From Roseitranquillus sediminis (lineage in GTDB: Bacteria; Pseudomonadota; Alphaproteobacteria; Rhodobacterales; Rhodobacteraceae): a DNA stretch of 64,000 bases. The stretch spans positions 1-64,000 of the forward strand of contig NZ_JAFFOB010000004.1 in NCBI RefSeq assembly GCF_016918935.1, in the 5' to 3' direction. Positions 1-6,733 of the stretch are shown piece after piece. The notes beneath the pieces were generated by a model. That model saw nothing but the letters and a program-made list of their open reading frames with translations. It was not told where the DNA came from and ran no database searches. The translations under genes were made by a program, and so were the position numbers. The stretch's first letter is position 1; each line of letters begins with the position of its first letter.

Positions 1-109
1 TGTGGCCGATCTCCCAGACCAGATGTGCGACGGCCGAGAACAGCACGTATCTCCGGAGAACCAGGAGCCAGTCTGGTGCGGATGCTCCGTGAGTGGCCGC
101 GCTCGTCAT
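1..109 (-). CDS. membrane protein, N-terminal fragment (cut by window edge)
   Basis: Only the first 36 codons are visible. The ATG at 109-107 overlaps the stop of the upstream Sco-like gene in an ATGA junction, which is strong support for a real, translationally coupled gene. The visible part has a short polar N terminus and then a hydrophobic stretch ending LFSAVAHLVWEIGH, consistent with a first transmembrane helix. It is the last visible member of the leftward copper operon. Function is not recognised; an integral membrane protein linked to copper handling is an inference from position only. Confidence 0.6.
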   Translation of the reverse strand, partial: MTSAATHGASAPDWLLVLRRYVLFSAVAHLVWEIGH

Positions 110-717
110 CTGACCAGCCCCAGGACACGATCCAGAAGACCCGGCTCGGGCGGGCGGACGTTGCTCAAGCCATTGATGTAGAGGACCATGTTCACATAGC
201 CGAACTCCTCACCGTGGAAGATGCCGGCGTGACGCCCGCCGCGGTCGAGAACATGGGCCTCGGGGCTGATCTCTTCGCGCGAGGAAAGCTCGGCAAAGCG
301 TGTCGCCAGGGAAGCGGCTGTGGCGCCGTTGGACGGGTCTACGGTGATGAGGTTTGACGCGGCCGGCTTCTCGCCGCCGTCGCCGCCCTCGGTAACCGCA
401 ACGAACGAAACCATGTCGCGCATCGGTGTGACGTTCACCGCCTCCCGGACCCGAGCGAGCAGCGCCTGCTGCGCGGCGCAGGGATCCCCGCAGCCTTCGG
501 GCACGAAGCTCAGGACCACGATCTGATCCGAGAGACCGCCGAGATCGAACGGTTCGCCGGAACCATCCACGACGTCGAGTTCCGGCGGACGCCGGACATC
601 CGTGGCTTCGAAAGCAGGCTCCTTCTCCGCCACGGCTTCGTCGAGCCGGTCTTCTGGATGGTTGGCCAGGGCCGGCCCGGCAAAAAGCAGCACCACGAGG
701 AAGATTACTGATTTCAT
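106..717 (-). CDS. Sco/thioredoxin-fold exported protein with CxxxC
   Basis: This 203-residue protein has an N-terminal signal peptide (MKSVIFLVVLLFAGPALA). At residues 76-80 it carries CGDPC, the C-x3-C spacing of Sco copper chaperones rather than the C-x2-C of thioredoxins. The ATG at 717 overlaps the PCu(A)C stop (ATGA), which fixes the start; an upstream in-frame extension would run through the PCu(A)C gene and is rejected. Known family role: copper delivery or thiol redox in the periplasm. It differs from the canonical Sco at 1154-1810, so the operon encodes two divergent Sco-like proteins. Exact function is inferred. Confidence 0.72.
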   Translation of the reverse strand: MKSVIFLVVLLFAGPALANHPEDRLDEAVAEKEPAFEATDVRRPPELDVVDGSGEPFDLGGLSDQIVVLSFVPEGCGDPCAAQQALLARVREAVNVTPMRDMVSFVAVTEGGDGGEKPAASNLITVDPSNGATAASLATRFAELSSREEISPEAHVLDRGGRHAGIFHGEEFGYVNMVLYINGLSNVRPPEPGLLDRVLGLVR

Positions 718-1157
718 GGCCGTTCCTCCGTGGGGCCCATCGCACCGGGGCCGAGGACCGGAACGTCCACCGTCACATCGCCTGTGCCTTCGAAGACCAG
801 CGTCATGGGGAAGCTCTCCCCCTCCTCGAGCTTCCGCGAAAGGTCCATCAGCATCAGGTGCGAGTCGCCTGGGGCAAGCGTCACTGGTGTACCGGGAGAA
901 ACGTCCAGTTCTTCGATGTGCACCATGCGGGTGACGCCCGCAGAATCGGTCGCGACTCCGTGGAGCATCACGTGTCCGGCCACCGGGCTCGTCACTTCGA
1001 GCAACCGATCGGGCGCATCGCTGGTCAAGGTGAGGTACGCGGCGCTTGGCCGCGAGGCGAGAACGCTGGCGCGGGCCCAAGGGTCGGTGACAATGATCTC
1101 GGCCTGCGCTGCCAGCGGCCAGGCGAAGGTAAGGAGGGATGCGGTGAGCAACTTCAT
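714..1157 (-). CDS. periplasmic copper chaperone PCu(A)C
   Basis: This 147-residue exported protein has a signal peptide ending AAQA and the PCu(A)C (DUF461) fold signature: VTDPWARAS near the mature N terminus, then a His/Met metal site with HVMLHG around residue 62, further Met residues, and SHLMLMD near residue 100. Family members bind Cu(I) in the periplasm and pass it to Sco or directly to the CuA site of cytochrome oxidase. Start and stop both overlap neighbouring Sco genes by four bases, so the Sco-PCu(A)C-Sco trio is tightly coupled. The pairing suggests a copper relay. Confidence 0.9.
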   Translation of the reverse strand: MKLLTASLLTFAWPLAAQAEIIVTDPWARASVLASRPSAAYLTLTSDAPDRLLEVTSPVAGHVMLHGVATDSAGVTRMVHIEELDVSPGTPVTLAPGDSHLMLMDLSRKLEEGESFPMTLVFEGTGDVTVDVPVLGPGAMGPTEERP

Positions 1158-1810
1158 TCCTGCTGTTCTTCCTTTGCGATCTGCATGAGGATTTCCTCGG
1201 CGACGGCTTCAGGCGGCTGGTCGCGTTCCTGAAAGACAGCCTCGAACCGCCCGTCTGGATCCATCAAGTAGATGTGGCCGGCATGCGCCATCATGTAGCC
1301 GTCGGGCGCGGTCTTCTCCTCGACCCGCTCGTACCAGGTTCGGAAGGCTTGCGCCGCCTCGGCCACCTGCGCCTCGGTCCCGGTCAGGCCGACAAGGCGG
1401 GGATGGAAGGCGGAGACGTATTCGGCCATCACCGGAACCGTGTCGCGCACCGGATCGACGGTGATGAAGAGCTGCGCCACACGGTCTGCCTGAGGGCCAA
1501 GCAGATCAAGCACGCTTGCCATGTAGGCCAGCGTCGTCGGGCAAATGTCCGGGCAGTGGGTGAAGCCGAAGAATACAAGCTGCCATCTTCCGGCGAAGTC
1601 GGCCTCCGTCACGGCACGGCCGGTATGTTCCATCAGCGCGAACTCCGAGCGGATGTCCGCTTCTCCGACAGAAGTCGCTCGGGGTGCTGGCGGCGCCATG
1701 TACGTGCGCACCGTCAGCGCGCCGCCTGCCAGGAGCAGGAGAGCAGCCGCGCCGGCCCAGAGCGCCAGCCGGACGTGCCGGAGAGTTTGCGTGGTGGGTT
1801 TTGAAATCAT
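1154..1810 (-). CDS. Sco1/SenC family copper chaperone
   Basis: This 218-residue protein has one N-terminal transmembrane anchor (about residues 15-36) and a periplasmic thioredoxin-like domain. The copper ligands of the family are visible: CPDIC at residues 86-90 and the distal His, aligning best with H176 in MMAHAGHIYLMD. Typical Sco proteins are 190-220 residues, so it is full length. It lies upstream of PCu(A)C with an ATGA overlap. Role in the family: assembly of CuA in cytochrome c oxidase or periplasmic copper buffering. Here the surrounding metal genes favour copper stress handling. Confidence 0.92.
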   Translation of the reverse strand: MISKPTTQTLRHVRLALWAGAAALLLLAGGALTVRTYMAPPAPRATSVGEADIRSEFALMEHTGRAVTEADFAGRWQLVFFGFTHCPDICPTTLAYMASVLDLLGPQADRVAQLFITVDPVRDTVPVMAEYVSAFHPRLVGLTGTEAQVAEAAQAFRTWYERVEEKTAPDGYMMAHAGHIYLMDPDGRFEAVFQERDQPPEAVAEEILMQIAKEEQQE

Positions 1811-1859
1811 TGTCCAACTCGGGATGGTCCGCCCGGGCCGGAACCCGGGCGGAGTGGTG

Positions 1860-2147
1860 TCAGCCGTCCTGCGGCTCGGCTTCCGGGGCCTGCATCTGGT
1901 CGGTCTTGGCCTGCATCATCTCGGTGCAGGCCTCCATCATCGGTCCCATTTTCTGCATCATCTCCATCATCGGCATCATGCCCTCCATACCGGACATATT
2001 CCCGCCCATCATGTTTCCGGGCATGCCGTCCTGGTTCTGCATCGTCTGACCCGATGGCTGGTCCCCGGCCTCCTGAGCGAGGGCGGCCGTGGTCAGGAGC
2101 GCCGCCAGAGCGGTCGCGGCAAAGCCGAGCTTGCGTGTGGTATTCAT
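1860..2147 (-). CDS. exported Met-rich putative copper-binding protein
   Basis: A 95-residue protein with a signal peptide ending ALAQ. The mature chain is extremely Met-rich, with repeats such as GNMMGGNMSGMEGMMPMMEMM, plus one Cys. Met clusters of this kind bind Cu(I) or Ag(I) in oxidising compartments. No fold is recognised. It lies in the copper operon, 49 bases upstream of the Sco1 start and just downstream of a small membrane protein. The likely role is periplasmic copper sequestration, which is inferred from composition and context. Confidence 0.7.
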   Translation of the reverse strand: MNTTRKLGFAATALAALLTTAALAQEAGDQPSGQTMQNQDGMPGNMMGGNMSGMEGMMPMMEMMQKMGPMMEACTEMMQAKTDQMQAPEAEPQDG

Positions 2148-2172
2148 TGTCGTCTCCTTCAGGGTTTTGGGT

Positions 2173-2448
2173 TCAGTTCTTCGTCGGGTCCGGCTCTCCG
2201 GCCGGATTGCTCTTGCTCGCGCAAGATTTCGAGCCGCCCATCATGCAGAGCCCCAGCCCGCACATCACGGCGCAAGGTGCGAGGCTCAGGATCAGCGGCG
2301 CCGCACCCACGGCGGTGAGCCAGCCCCAGTTGAAGGCGATACCTGCGCCGATCAGCGCCATCGCGGCGAGCATCAGGCCTCGACGGCCTAGCGGCAGTCG
2401 CAGCGGGACGGCCCGTCGCGTTGCCGGCATGGTTGTCGTCTCGGTCAT
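2173..2448 (-). CDS. small two-helix membrane protein, Cys-rich
   Basis: A 91-residue protein with two predicted membrane segments (about residues 27-45 and 48-66). The second contains APCAVMCGLGLCMMGG, which places three Cys and two Met in or at the membrane, and another Cys follows at SKSCAS. The arrangement suggests metal binding within the bilayer, but no family was recognised with certainty. It ends 25 bases before the Met-rich gene and starts 3 bases after the TlpA stop, so it belongs to the same transcript. Confidence 0.6.
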   Translation of the reverse strand: MTETTTMPATRRAVPLRLPLGRRGLMLAAMALIGAGIAFNWGWLTAVGAAPLILSLAPCAVMCGLGLCMMGGSKSCASKSNPAGEPDPTKN

Positions 2449-2451
2449 GGC

Positions 2452-2973
2452 CTATTGGCTCCTTTCGTCGATGAGGGACTGGATTTGGGCGACGGCTTCA
2501 GGGCTGTCCCATTGGGCCGGGCCGGCAAGGCGACCGCGCTCGTGCCCCGCGCGGTCGATCAGGATCGTCGTCGGCAGCCCCACCACGGCGAAGGCAAGCA
2601 TCGCGCGAATGTTCTCGGCGAAGTACATGTCGAGGTGACGAACGCCTATCTCTTCGTAGAAGCGGCGCACGGGCTCGAGTCCCGCCCGATCGATCGATAG
2701 CGGCACGACGTGGAAGTCCGGCCCCCCAAGGCGTGCTTGAAGCGCGTCGAGCGTCGGCATCTCCTCGCGGCAGGGTGCGCACCAGGTGGCCCAGATGTTC
2801 AGGAGCACGACGCGCCCTTCGAAGTCAGCAAGCGTCAGCTCGTGCCCGTCTCCGTCCACGAAAGGCGGCGACAGGAGATCGCGCGGAGCTCCATGCAGGG
2901 GCATCGTTGGCCGTGCGGCCGCGGGAGTCGCCGCGAGGGCCATCATTCCAGCGAGGAGTTCGCGACGCCTCAT
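2452..2973 (-). CDS. TlpA-like periplasmic thioredoxin
   Basis: A 173-residue protein with an N-terminal RRRELLAGMM signal (Tat-like twin arginine) and a TlpA/AhpC-TSA domain. The redox motif WCAPC is at residues 64-68 (C65, C68) and the cis-Pro region VVGLPTT is present. These proteins reduce disulfides in the periplasm, for example in Sco, CuA or apocytochrome. The start overlaps the DsbE-like stop by four bases. With the adjacent DsbE-like protein it could keep the Sco and DUF411 cysteines reduced for copper loading; that coupling is an inference. Confidence 0.85.
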   Translation of the reverse strand: MRRRELLAGMMALAATPAAARPTMPLHGAPRDLLSPPFVDGDGHELTLADFEGRVVLLNIWATWCAPCREEMPTLDALQARLGGPDFHVVPLSIDRAGLEPVRRFYEEIGVRHLDMYFAENIRAMLAFAVVGLPTTILIDRAGHERGRLAGPAQWDSPEAVAQIQSLIDERSQ

Positions 2974-3548
2974 GAGCCGCGCTCCGACTGCAACCGGCGC
3001 ACGACCGGCAGGATGTCGTTCTCAAACACGCGCCTGTCGAAGGGGCCGACGTGCTTGTAGGCGATGCGTCCTTCGGCATCGATCACGAAGGTCTCCGGCA
3101 GTCCGTAGACGCCCCAGTCGATGGCTACGCGTCCCGATCTGTCCGCTCCGATGCGCGTGAAGGGATCGCCGAGCTCTTCGAGAAAGGCCAGCGCCTCTTC
3201 GGGATCGTCCTTGTAGTTGATCCCGTAGATCGGGACGGTGCCTGCTTCGGCCAGTTCCACGAGAAGCGGGTTCTCCGTGCGGCAGGGAACGCACCACGAT
3301 GCCCACACATTGACGAGGGAAACCCGGCCCTGCAGGTCAGCCGAGGACAGGCCATCCTGCCGCCCTTCGATTGGCGAGAGCGCGAACTCCGGGACCTGCT
3401 TTCCGATCAGCGTCGAGGGCAATCGCTCGTCGTTGTTCCAGAGGCCCCAGTAGAAGGCCGCGGCCAGCACGCCGAACACCGCCAGCGGCAAAAGCAGAAC
3501 CAGCCGGCTCCCCCGGCGTCGAGGCTCTTGCTCGACATCCTCGCTCAT
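2970..3548 (-). CDS. DsbE/CcmG-like membrane-anchored thioredoxin
   Basis: A 192-residue protein with an N-terminal anchor (about residues 16-36) and a thioredoxin domain carrying WCVPC at residues 85-89. The sequence around it (VNVWASWCVPCRTENPLL, YGLPETFVID) is typical of DsbE/CcmG. CcmG proteins reduce apocytochrome c before haem attachment, and the upstream neighbour is a c-type cytochrome, so a dedicated maturation factor is plausible. The start at 3548 overlaps the cytochrome stop (ATGA). A longer in-frame extension across the cytochrome gene was rejected. Confidence 0.88.
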   Translation of the reverse strand: MSEDVEQEPRRRGSRLVLLLPLAVFGVLAAAFYWGLWNNDERLPSTLIGKQVPEFALSPIEGRQDGLSSADLQGRVSLVNVWASWCVPCRTENPLLVELAEAGTVPIYGINYKDDPEEALAFLEELGDPFTRIGADRSGRVAIDWGVYGLPETFVIDAEGRIAYKHVGPFDRRVFENDILPVVRRLQSERGS

Positions 3549-4030
3549 GATCCGCCCTCGTCGTTTGCGGTGACGTCCGCCTGAAAGGCACGCTGGCGGT
3601 CCGGCCATGTGCTCTTGATGAAAGCGAGCACCGCCCGGATCTCCGCGTCCGTCAGCACGCCCTCGAAGGCGGGCATGTCGCTCTCGTAGCCCGGCACGAC
3701 GCCGCCGACCCCGAGCTTCGTGATGGTGAAGAGCTGCCGGTCGGCATGGTGCCAGGTATGCCCGGTCTCGTCGTGCGGCGGAGCCGGCATGCGGCCGCTG
3801 TCGAGCCGGCGCTTCCAGTCGGGTTGACCCTCGAGATCGGCGCCGTGGCACGACGCGCAGTTCGCAGCATAGAGGTCCTGCCCAAGGGCGAGTTCGTCCG
3901 CCGTCACGGGCTCGCCGAGGAAGGTCACGCCGTCCATGTGCGCCTCGCCACCCTGCTGTTGCGCAAGCGCGGCGATGGCCGCCAGGCCCGCAACAGCGGC
4001 GCCGAAAAGGACGGTCGCTTTGCGCTTCAT
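3545..4030 (-). CDS. mono-haem c-type cytochrome
   Basis: A 161-residue protein with a signal peptide (MKRKATVLFG to ALAQ) and one haem-binding CASCH motif at residues 58-62; the likely distal Met is M119 in YESDMPAF. C-terminal sequence DAEIRAVLAFIKSTWP is characteristic of class I cytochrome domains. The ATG at 4030 overlaps the stop of a small membrane-peptide gene. In the copper operon it could be an electron carrier for oxidation of Cu(I) or of proteins; this is inferred. It lacks any membrane segment after the signal peptide. Confidence 0.88.
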   Translation of the reverse strand: MKRKATVLFGAAVAGLAAIAALAQQQGGEAHMDGVTFLGEPVTADELALGQDLYAANCASCHGADLEGQPDWKRRLDSGRMPAPPHDETGHTWHHADRQLFTITKLGVGGVVPGYESDMPAFEGVLTDAEIRAVLAFIKSTWPDRQRAFQADVTANDEGGS

Positions 4031-4167
4031 CGCGGCCCTCGCAGGTATTGCACCAGCGCCACGAGGCTGAGGACGAGGACTACGACGACCAGAAGCAGCA
4101 CCAGCCCGCCACCGATCATCATCGCGCCCATCATTGGCCCGTTCATCATTCCCATGCACTCACTCAT
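4027..4167 (-). CDS. 46-residue Met-rich single-span membrane peptide
   Basis: A short gene, easily missed, between the DUF411 and cytochrome genes. It begins with MSECMGMMNGPMMGAMMI, continues into a hydrophobic helix (GGGLVLLLVVVVLVLSLVALV), and ends YLRGPR. Both ends are coupled: its ATG at 4167 lies within the DUF411 stop region and its TGA at 4029-4027 overlaps the cytochrome ATG. Seven Met residues lie just before the helix, suggesting Cu(I) binding at the membrane surface. A second in-frame ATG at 4155 would give 42 residues. Function is unknown. Confidence 0.68.
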   Translation of the reverse strand: MSECMGMMNGPMMGAMMIGGGLVLLLVVVVLVLSLVALVQYLRGPR

Positions 4168-4663
4168 CGGAATAGACGGTGACCCCGTCCTCGCCGAAGG
4201 CGTAGGTCTTCAGAGTGCCGGTCTTCTCGGGCGCCATGCCGGGCGCGTTCGCCGGCATGCCGGGGAGCGTGATGCCGGCAATCTCCGGACGTTCCGTCAC
4301 CAGCCGCTCGATGATCTCGGCGGGGACAAGGCCGCTGACGTAGTAGCCGTCGATCTCGGCCAAATGGCAGCCGAGTCCCTGCTCCGGCACGCCTGCCTCG
4401 ACGGAGCGCCGGTCGAAATTTGGGTCGTCGATGCGCGTCACCTGATAGCCGTTGCCTTCGAGGTATTCGGCGTAGGCGTCACAGCATCCGCAGCTCGGGT
4501 CGCGCCAGATCGTGATCTGTTTCGAGGGCACCGCCTGTTCCGTGGCGGCAGCATCAGTGGTGGTCGTCCGACCCGAGTCCTGTGCCGAGGACAGCGTGGC
4601 GAAGGCGATGCCACCCGCGACCGCGACGGCTGCAATTGAGGTGAATGCAAGTGCGTTCTTCAT
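4160..4663 (-). CDS. DUF411 exported metal-binding protein
   Basis: A 167-residue protein with an N-terminal hydrophobic signal and the DUF411 signature DPSCGCCDAYAEYLEGNGY (C58, C60, C61), followed by LGCHLAEIDGYYVSGLVP. DUF411 proteins recur in copper and silver resistance clusters and are thought to bind the metal through the CxCC cluster and the downstream Cys/His. The stop overlaps the start of the small membrane peptide. Gap to the upstream beta-propeller gene is 11 bases, so they are one transcription unit. Confidence 0.88.
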   Translation of the reverse strand: MKNALAFTSIAAVAVAGGIAFATLSSAQDSGRTTTTDAAATEQAVPSKQITIWRDPSCGCCDAYAEYLEGNGYQVTRIDDPNFDRRSVEAGVPEQGLGCHLAEIDGYYVSGLVPAEIIERLVTERPEIAGITLPGMPANAPGMAPEKTGTLKTYAFGEDGVTVYSDE

Positions 4664-4674
4664 GGTGAACTCCT

Positions 4675-5607
4675 TCAGGTGGCCGCGAGCGCGGACCAGG
4701 TGGCGCCGCCGTCGCGGCTCTGCTTCAGGCCGCCATCCAGCGCAGCGACGATGTGGTCGGGATCGACCGGGTGCACCGCCACCGCGACGGCGAACCCGAC
4801 CGCGAGGTGCGACCAGACGACGCCGCCGTCGCGGGAGGTCCAGATGCCCGACGGCAGGGCGGCATAGAGCATTTCGGGCGCGGCCGGCGCGCTGGCCAGC
4901 GCATGGATCGGCTCGCCCGCCGGAAGCGGCGCCTCTGATGGCGGCGCATCGCCGGAAACCAGAGCGTCCATCGCGTCGCCCGGCTGGACATCCTGCCAGC
5001 GACAGAAGCAGTCGGGAACGCGGGTCAGGCCCGCTGGGGTGCCGGCATAGATCCAGATTCCACCCATGCCCGAAGCCAGATCCACCGAGGTGAGTGCGAG
5101 CAGGTCGCGTTCGGCGTCAGCGAGCCAGGGGCGGTCCATGGCAAGGCTCCAGTTTTGACCGGCGTCCTCGCTCTTCCAGAGCCCGTCGCCCTGGACCGAG
5201 GCATAGATCATGTCAGGCTGCCCGGCCGCGATGGCCACAGCGTCGACTTTGCCTTCGGCGAGACCGCGGGAGCGGCCTTCCCAGGTGCGTCCACCATCTT
5301 CAGACAGCGCGACGCCGCCAGATGCGAGACCGGCAATGATGCGGCCGGGCCGTTCGGGGTGCGTCGCGAGAGCCAGGACGACGGCAGGGACGGGCAGCGC
5401 CGTCCATGAGCTTCCGCCATCATCGCTGCGGAGCAGGTCTGAACCCGCCGCAAGCAGAGCGTCACCGTCGAAGGCGAGCGCCACCATTGCCGGCCTCAGC
5501 GGTTCAGCGGAATGCAGAACCTTCGGTAGCGCCAACACGCCGACCGCAGTGCCGGAATACAGAAGGAAACTGCGACGTGTCAGCCTCGGATAAGTTGGGC
5601 CGGGCAT
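4675..5607 (-). CDS. Tat-exported BNR/sortilin-like beta-propeller
   Basis: A 310-residue protein with a twin-arginine signal (TRRSFLLYSGTAVGVLALP). The remainder consists of repeated SEDGGRTWEG, SDDGGSSWTA, SEDAGQNWSL, SRDGGVVWSH and SRDGGATWSA motifs, the Asp-box (BNR) hallmark of beta-propellers such as sialidases and VPS10/sortilin domains. Tat export implies folding, perhaps with a cofactor or metal, in the cytoplasm. It appears to be the first gene of the leftward copper operon, with 138 bases to the next gene upstream. No enzymatic activity can be assigned. Confidence 0.8.
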   Translation of the reverse strand: MPGPTYPRLTRRSFLLYSGTAVGVLALPKVLHSAEPLRPAMVALAFDGDALLAAGSDLLRSDDGGSSWTALPVPAVVLALATHPERPGRIIAGLASGGVALSEDGGRTWEGRSRGLAEGKVDAVAIAAGQPDMIYASVQGDGLWKSEDAGQNWSLAMDRPWLADAERDLLALTSVDLASGMGGIWIYAGTPAGLTRVPDCFCRWQDVQPGDAMDALVSGDAPPSEAPLPAGEPIHALASAPAAPEMLYAALPSGIWTSRDGGVVWSHLAVGFAVAVAVHPVDPDHIVAALDGGLKQSRDGGATWSALAAT

Positions 5608-5745
5608 GGTAACTCCTGATCAAACCCTTGGTCCTCCGCCGCGGCCGGAAGGCACGCGACGCGGGAAAGGACTGCACTTCGGGGCGCATCCGCCGCCGAG
5701 GCGCTCGATGACGTGCCGGCTGCGCGCGTGCCGCCGGGCGTCAGA

Positions 5746-6090
5746 TCAGATGAGGGTTCGAGGAGGGTGCTTGGCTGGGGGGCTAGAAAGGCCGCAGAAG
5801 TCCTGCGTCACCGCGGGCCCAAGCGCCTCACGTGGAGACGAAACGATGCCGTTTGCCAGCGGCGCAACCACAGCTGCGAAACTGCCGGCTCCGCAGACGA
5901 GTTCGCACGCGAGACCCATCTCGCCCGCGCCGGTGTCATCACAGGCGGCGCAGTCGGACATCGGCATCACAGCATCACCGGAGGCGATCATGGCGGCAGC
6001 CATATCTGCCGAGCCCGCAGCATGCGCAACCGGACTCACCGCGAACACCGCGAGGACGGCAACGAGAATCAGGCGGGCTACGAACTTCAT
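5746..6090 (-). CDS. exported Cys-rich small protein of the copper locus
   Basis: A 114-residue protein with a signal peptide (MKFVARLILVAVLAVFAVSPVAHA). Four Cys form CAAC (C47, C50) and CELVC (C62, C66), preceded by MASGD/VMPMSD-type Met residues. The pattern suggests periplasmic metal binding. The C-terminal third (SSPREALG onward) shows no recognisable features. It is transcribed leftward between cueR and the propeller gene; whether it shares the operon transcript or has its own promoter is not clear. Family not recognised. Confidence 0.6.
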   Translation of the reverse strand: MKFVARLILVAVLAVFAVSPVAHAAGSADMAAAMIASGDAVMPMSDCAACDDTGAGEMGLACELVCGAGSFAAVVAPLANGIVSSPREALGPAVTQDFCGLSSPPAKHPPRTLI

Positions 6091-6188
6091 CTGAGTACTC
6101 TATTCTGTATGGAGCCCGGTTTCCACTGCGCGGTGTTCGCAATCGGGTGAATGGCTGGACTTCATCGGTCTTCGGATATTTGGTCCAT

Positions 6189-6584
6189 TCAGGCCGTTCC
6201 GGAACGTGCAAGGTCGTTCATGATGGGACAATCGGGACGGTCGTCGCCCTGACAGCGCGTGACCAGATCACGAAGCGTCGCGCTGAGTGCCTGCAACTCA
6301 CCGATTTTTTGATCAATCCGCGCAAGGTGAGTCTTCGCGAGCCTCTTCACGTCTGAACTTGATCGATGGCGATCTTCGTAAAGGGATAAGAGCGTCCTGC
6401 ATTCTTCTATGGTGAACCCGAGCGACCGGGCGCGGGCCAGGAAGGCCAGCTTGTGCAGGTCCTGAGATCCGAACTCCCGGTACCCGTTCTCGCTGCGCGA
6501 AGGCCGAACAAGCCCGATGTCTTCGTAGTACCGAATGGTCTTGGCCGGCAGGCCGCTCCGTTCCGACACATCTCCGATGTTCAT
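6189..6584 (-). CDS. cueR: CueR, Cu(I)-responsive MerR-family activator
   Basis: A 131-residue regulator. The N-terminal winged helix reads MNIGDVSERSGLPAKTIRYY, followed by the dimerisation helix and the metal loop C-x7-C (C111 and C119, RCQGDDRPDCP) diagnostic of CueR. Ser residues at the position of MerR C82 (SSSDVK, about 76-80) fit selectivity for monovalent Cu/Ag/Au. The start at 6584 gives the canonical N terminus; an upstream in-frame extension to 6755 would cross the operator and is rejected. It is divergent from copA and has its own MerR-type promoter. Confidence 0.93.
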   Translation of the reverse strand: MNIGDVSERSGLPAKTIRYYEDIGLVRPSRSENGYREFGSQDLHKLAFLARARSLGFTIEECRTLLSLYEDRHRSSSDVKRLAKTHLARIDQKIGELQALSATLRDLVTRCQGDDRPDCPIMNDLARSGTA

Positions 6585-6618
6585 GGCCGCGCCACCTTTC
6601 GCTCTGTCCTTGGGCGAG

Positions 6619-6649
6619 CACATAGGGCTTCCACTTACTGGAAGGTCAA
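6619..6649 (-). promoter_or_regulatory. MerR-type promoter and operator of cueR
   Basis: On the minus strand there is a -35 TTGACC (6649-6644), a 19-base spacer (6643-6625) and a -10 TATGTG (6624-6619). The spacer holds the dyad CTTCCA-n5-TGGAAG (plus-strand 6628-6644). The over-long 19-base spacer is the hallmark of promoters untwisted by MerR-family activators, here presumably CueR itself. Confidence 0.8.
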
Positions 6650-6673
6650 GAGCGCAATTTGAATCTTTTGGCA

Positions 6674-6704
6674 TTGACCTTCCATCCGCTGGAAGGCCTA
6701 CCTG
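6674..6704 (+). promoter_or_regulatory. CueR-controlled promoter and operator of copA
   Basis: On the plus strand there is -35 TTGACC (6674-6679), a 19-base spacer (6680-6698) and -10 TACCTG (6699-6704). The spacer contains the dyad CCTTCCA-n5-TGGAAGG (6678-6696), matching the known CueR box. The copA ATG is at 6734, with a GGAGG ribosome site at 6723-6727. Confidence 0.85.
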
Positions 6705-6733
6705 TCGATGCGATATCAACCGGAGGACCGAAG

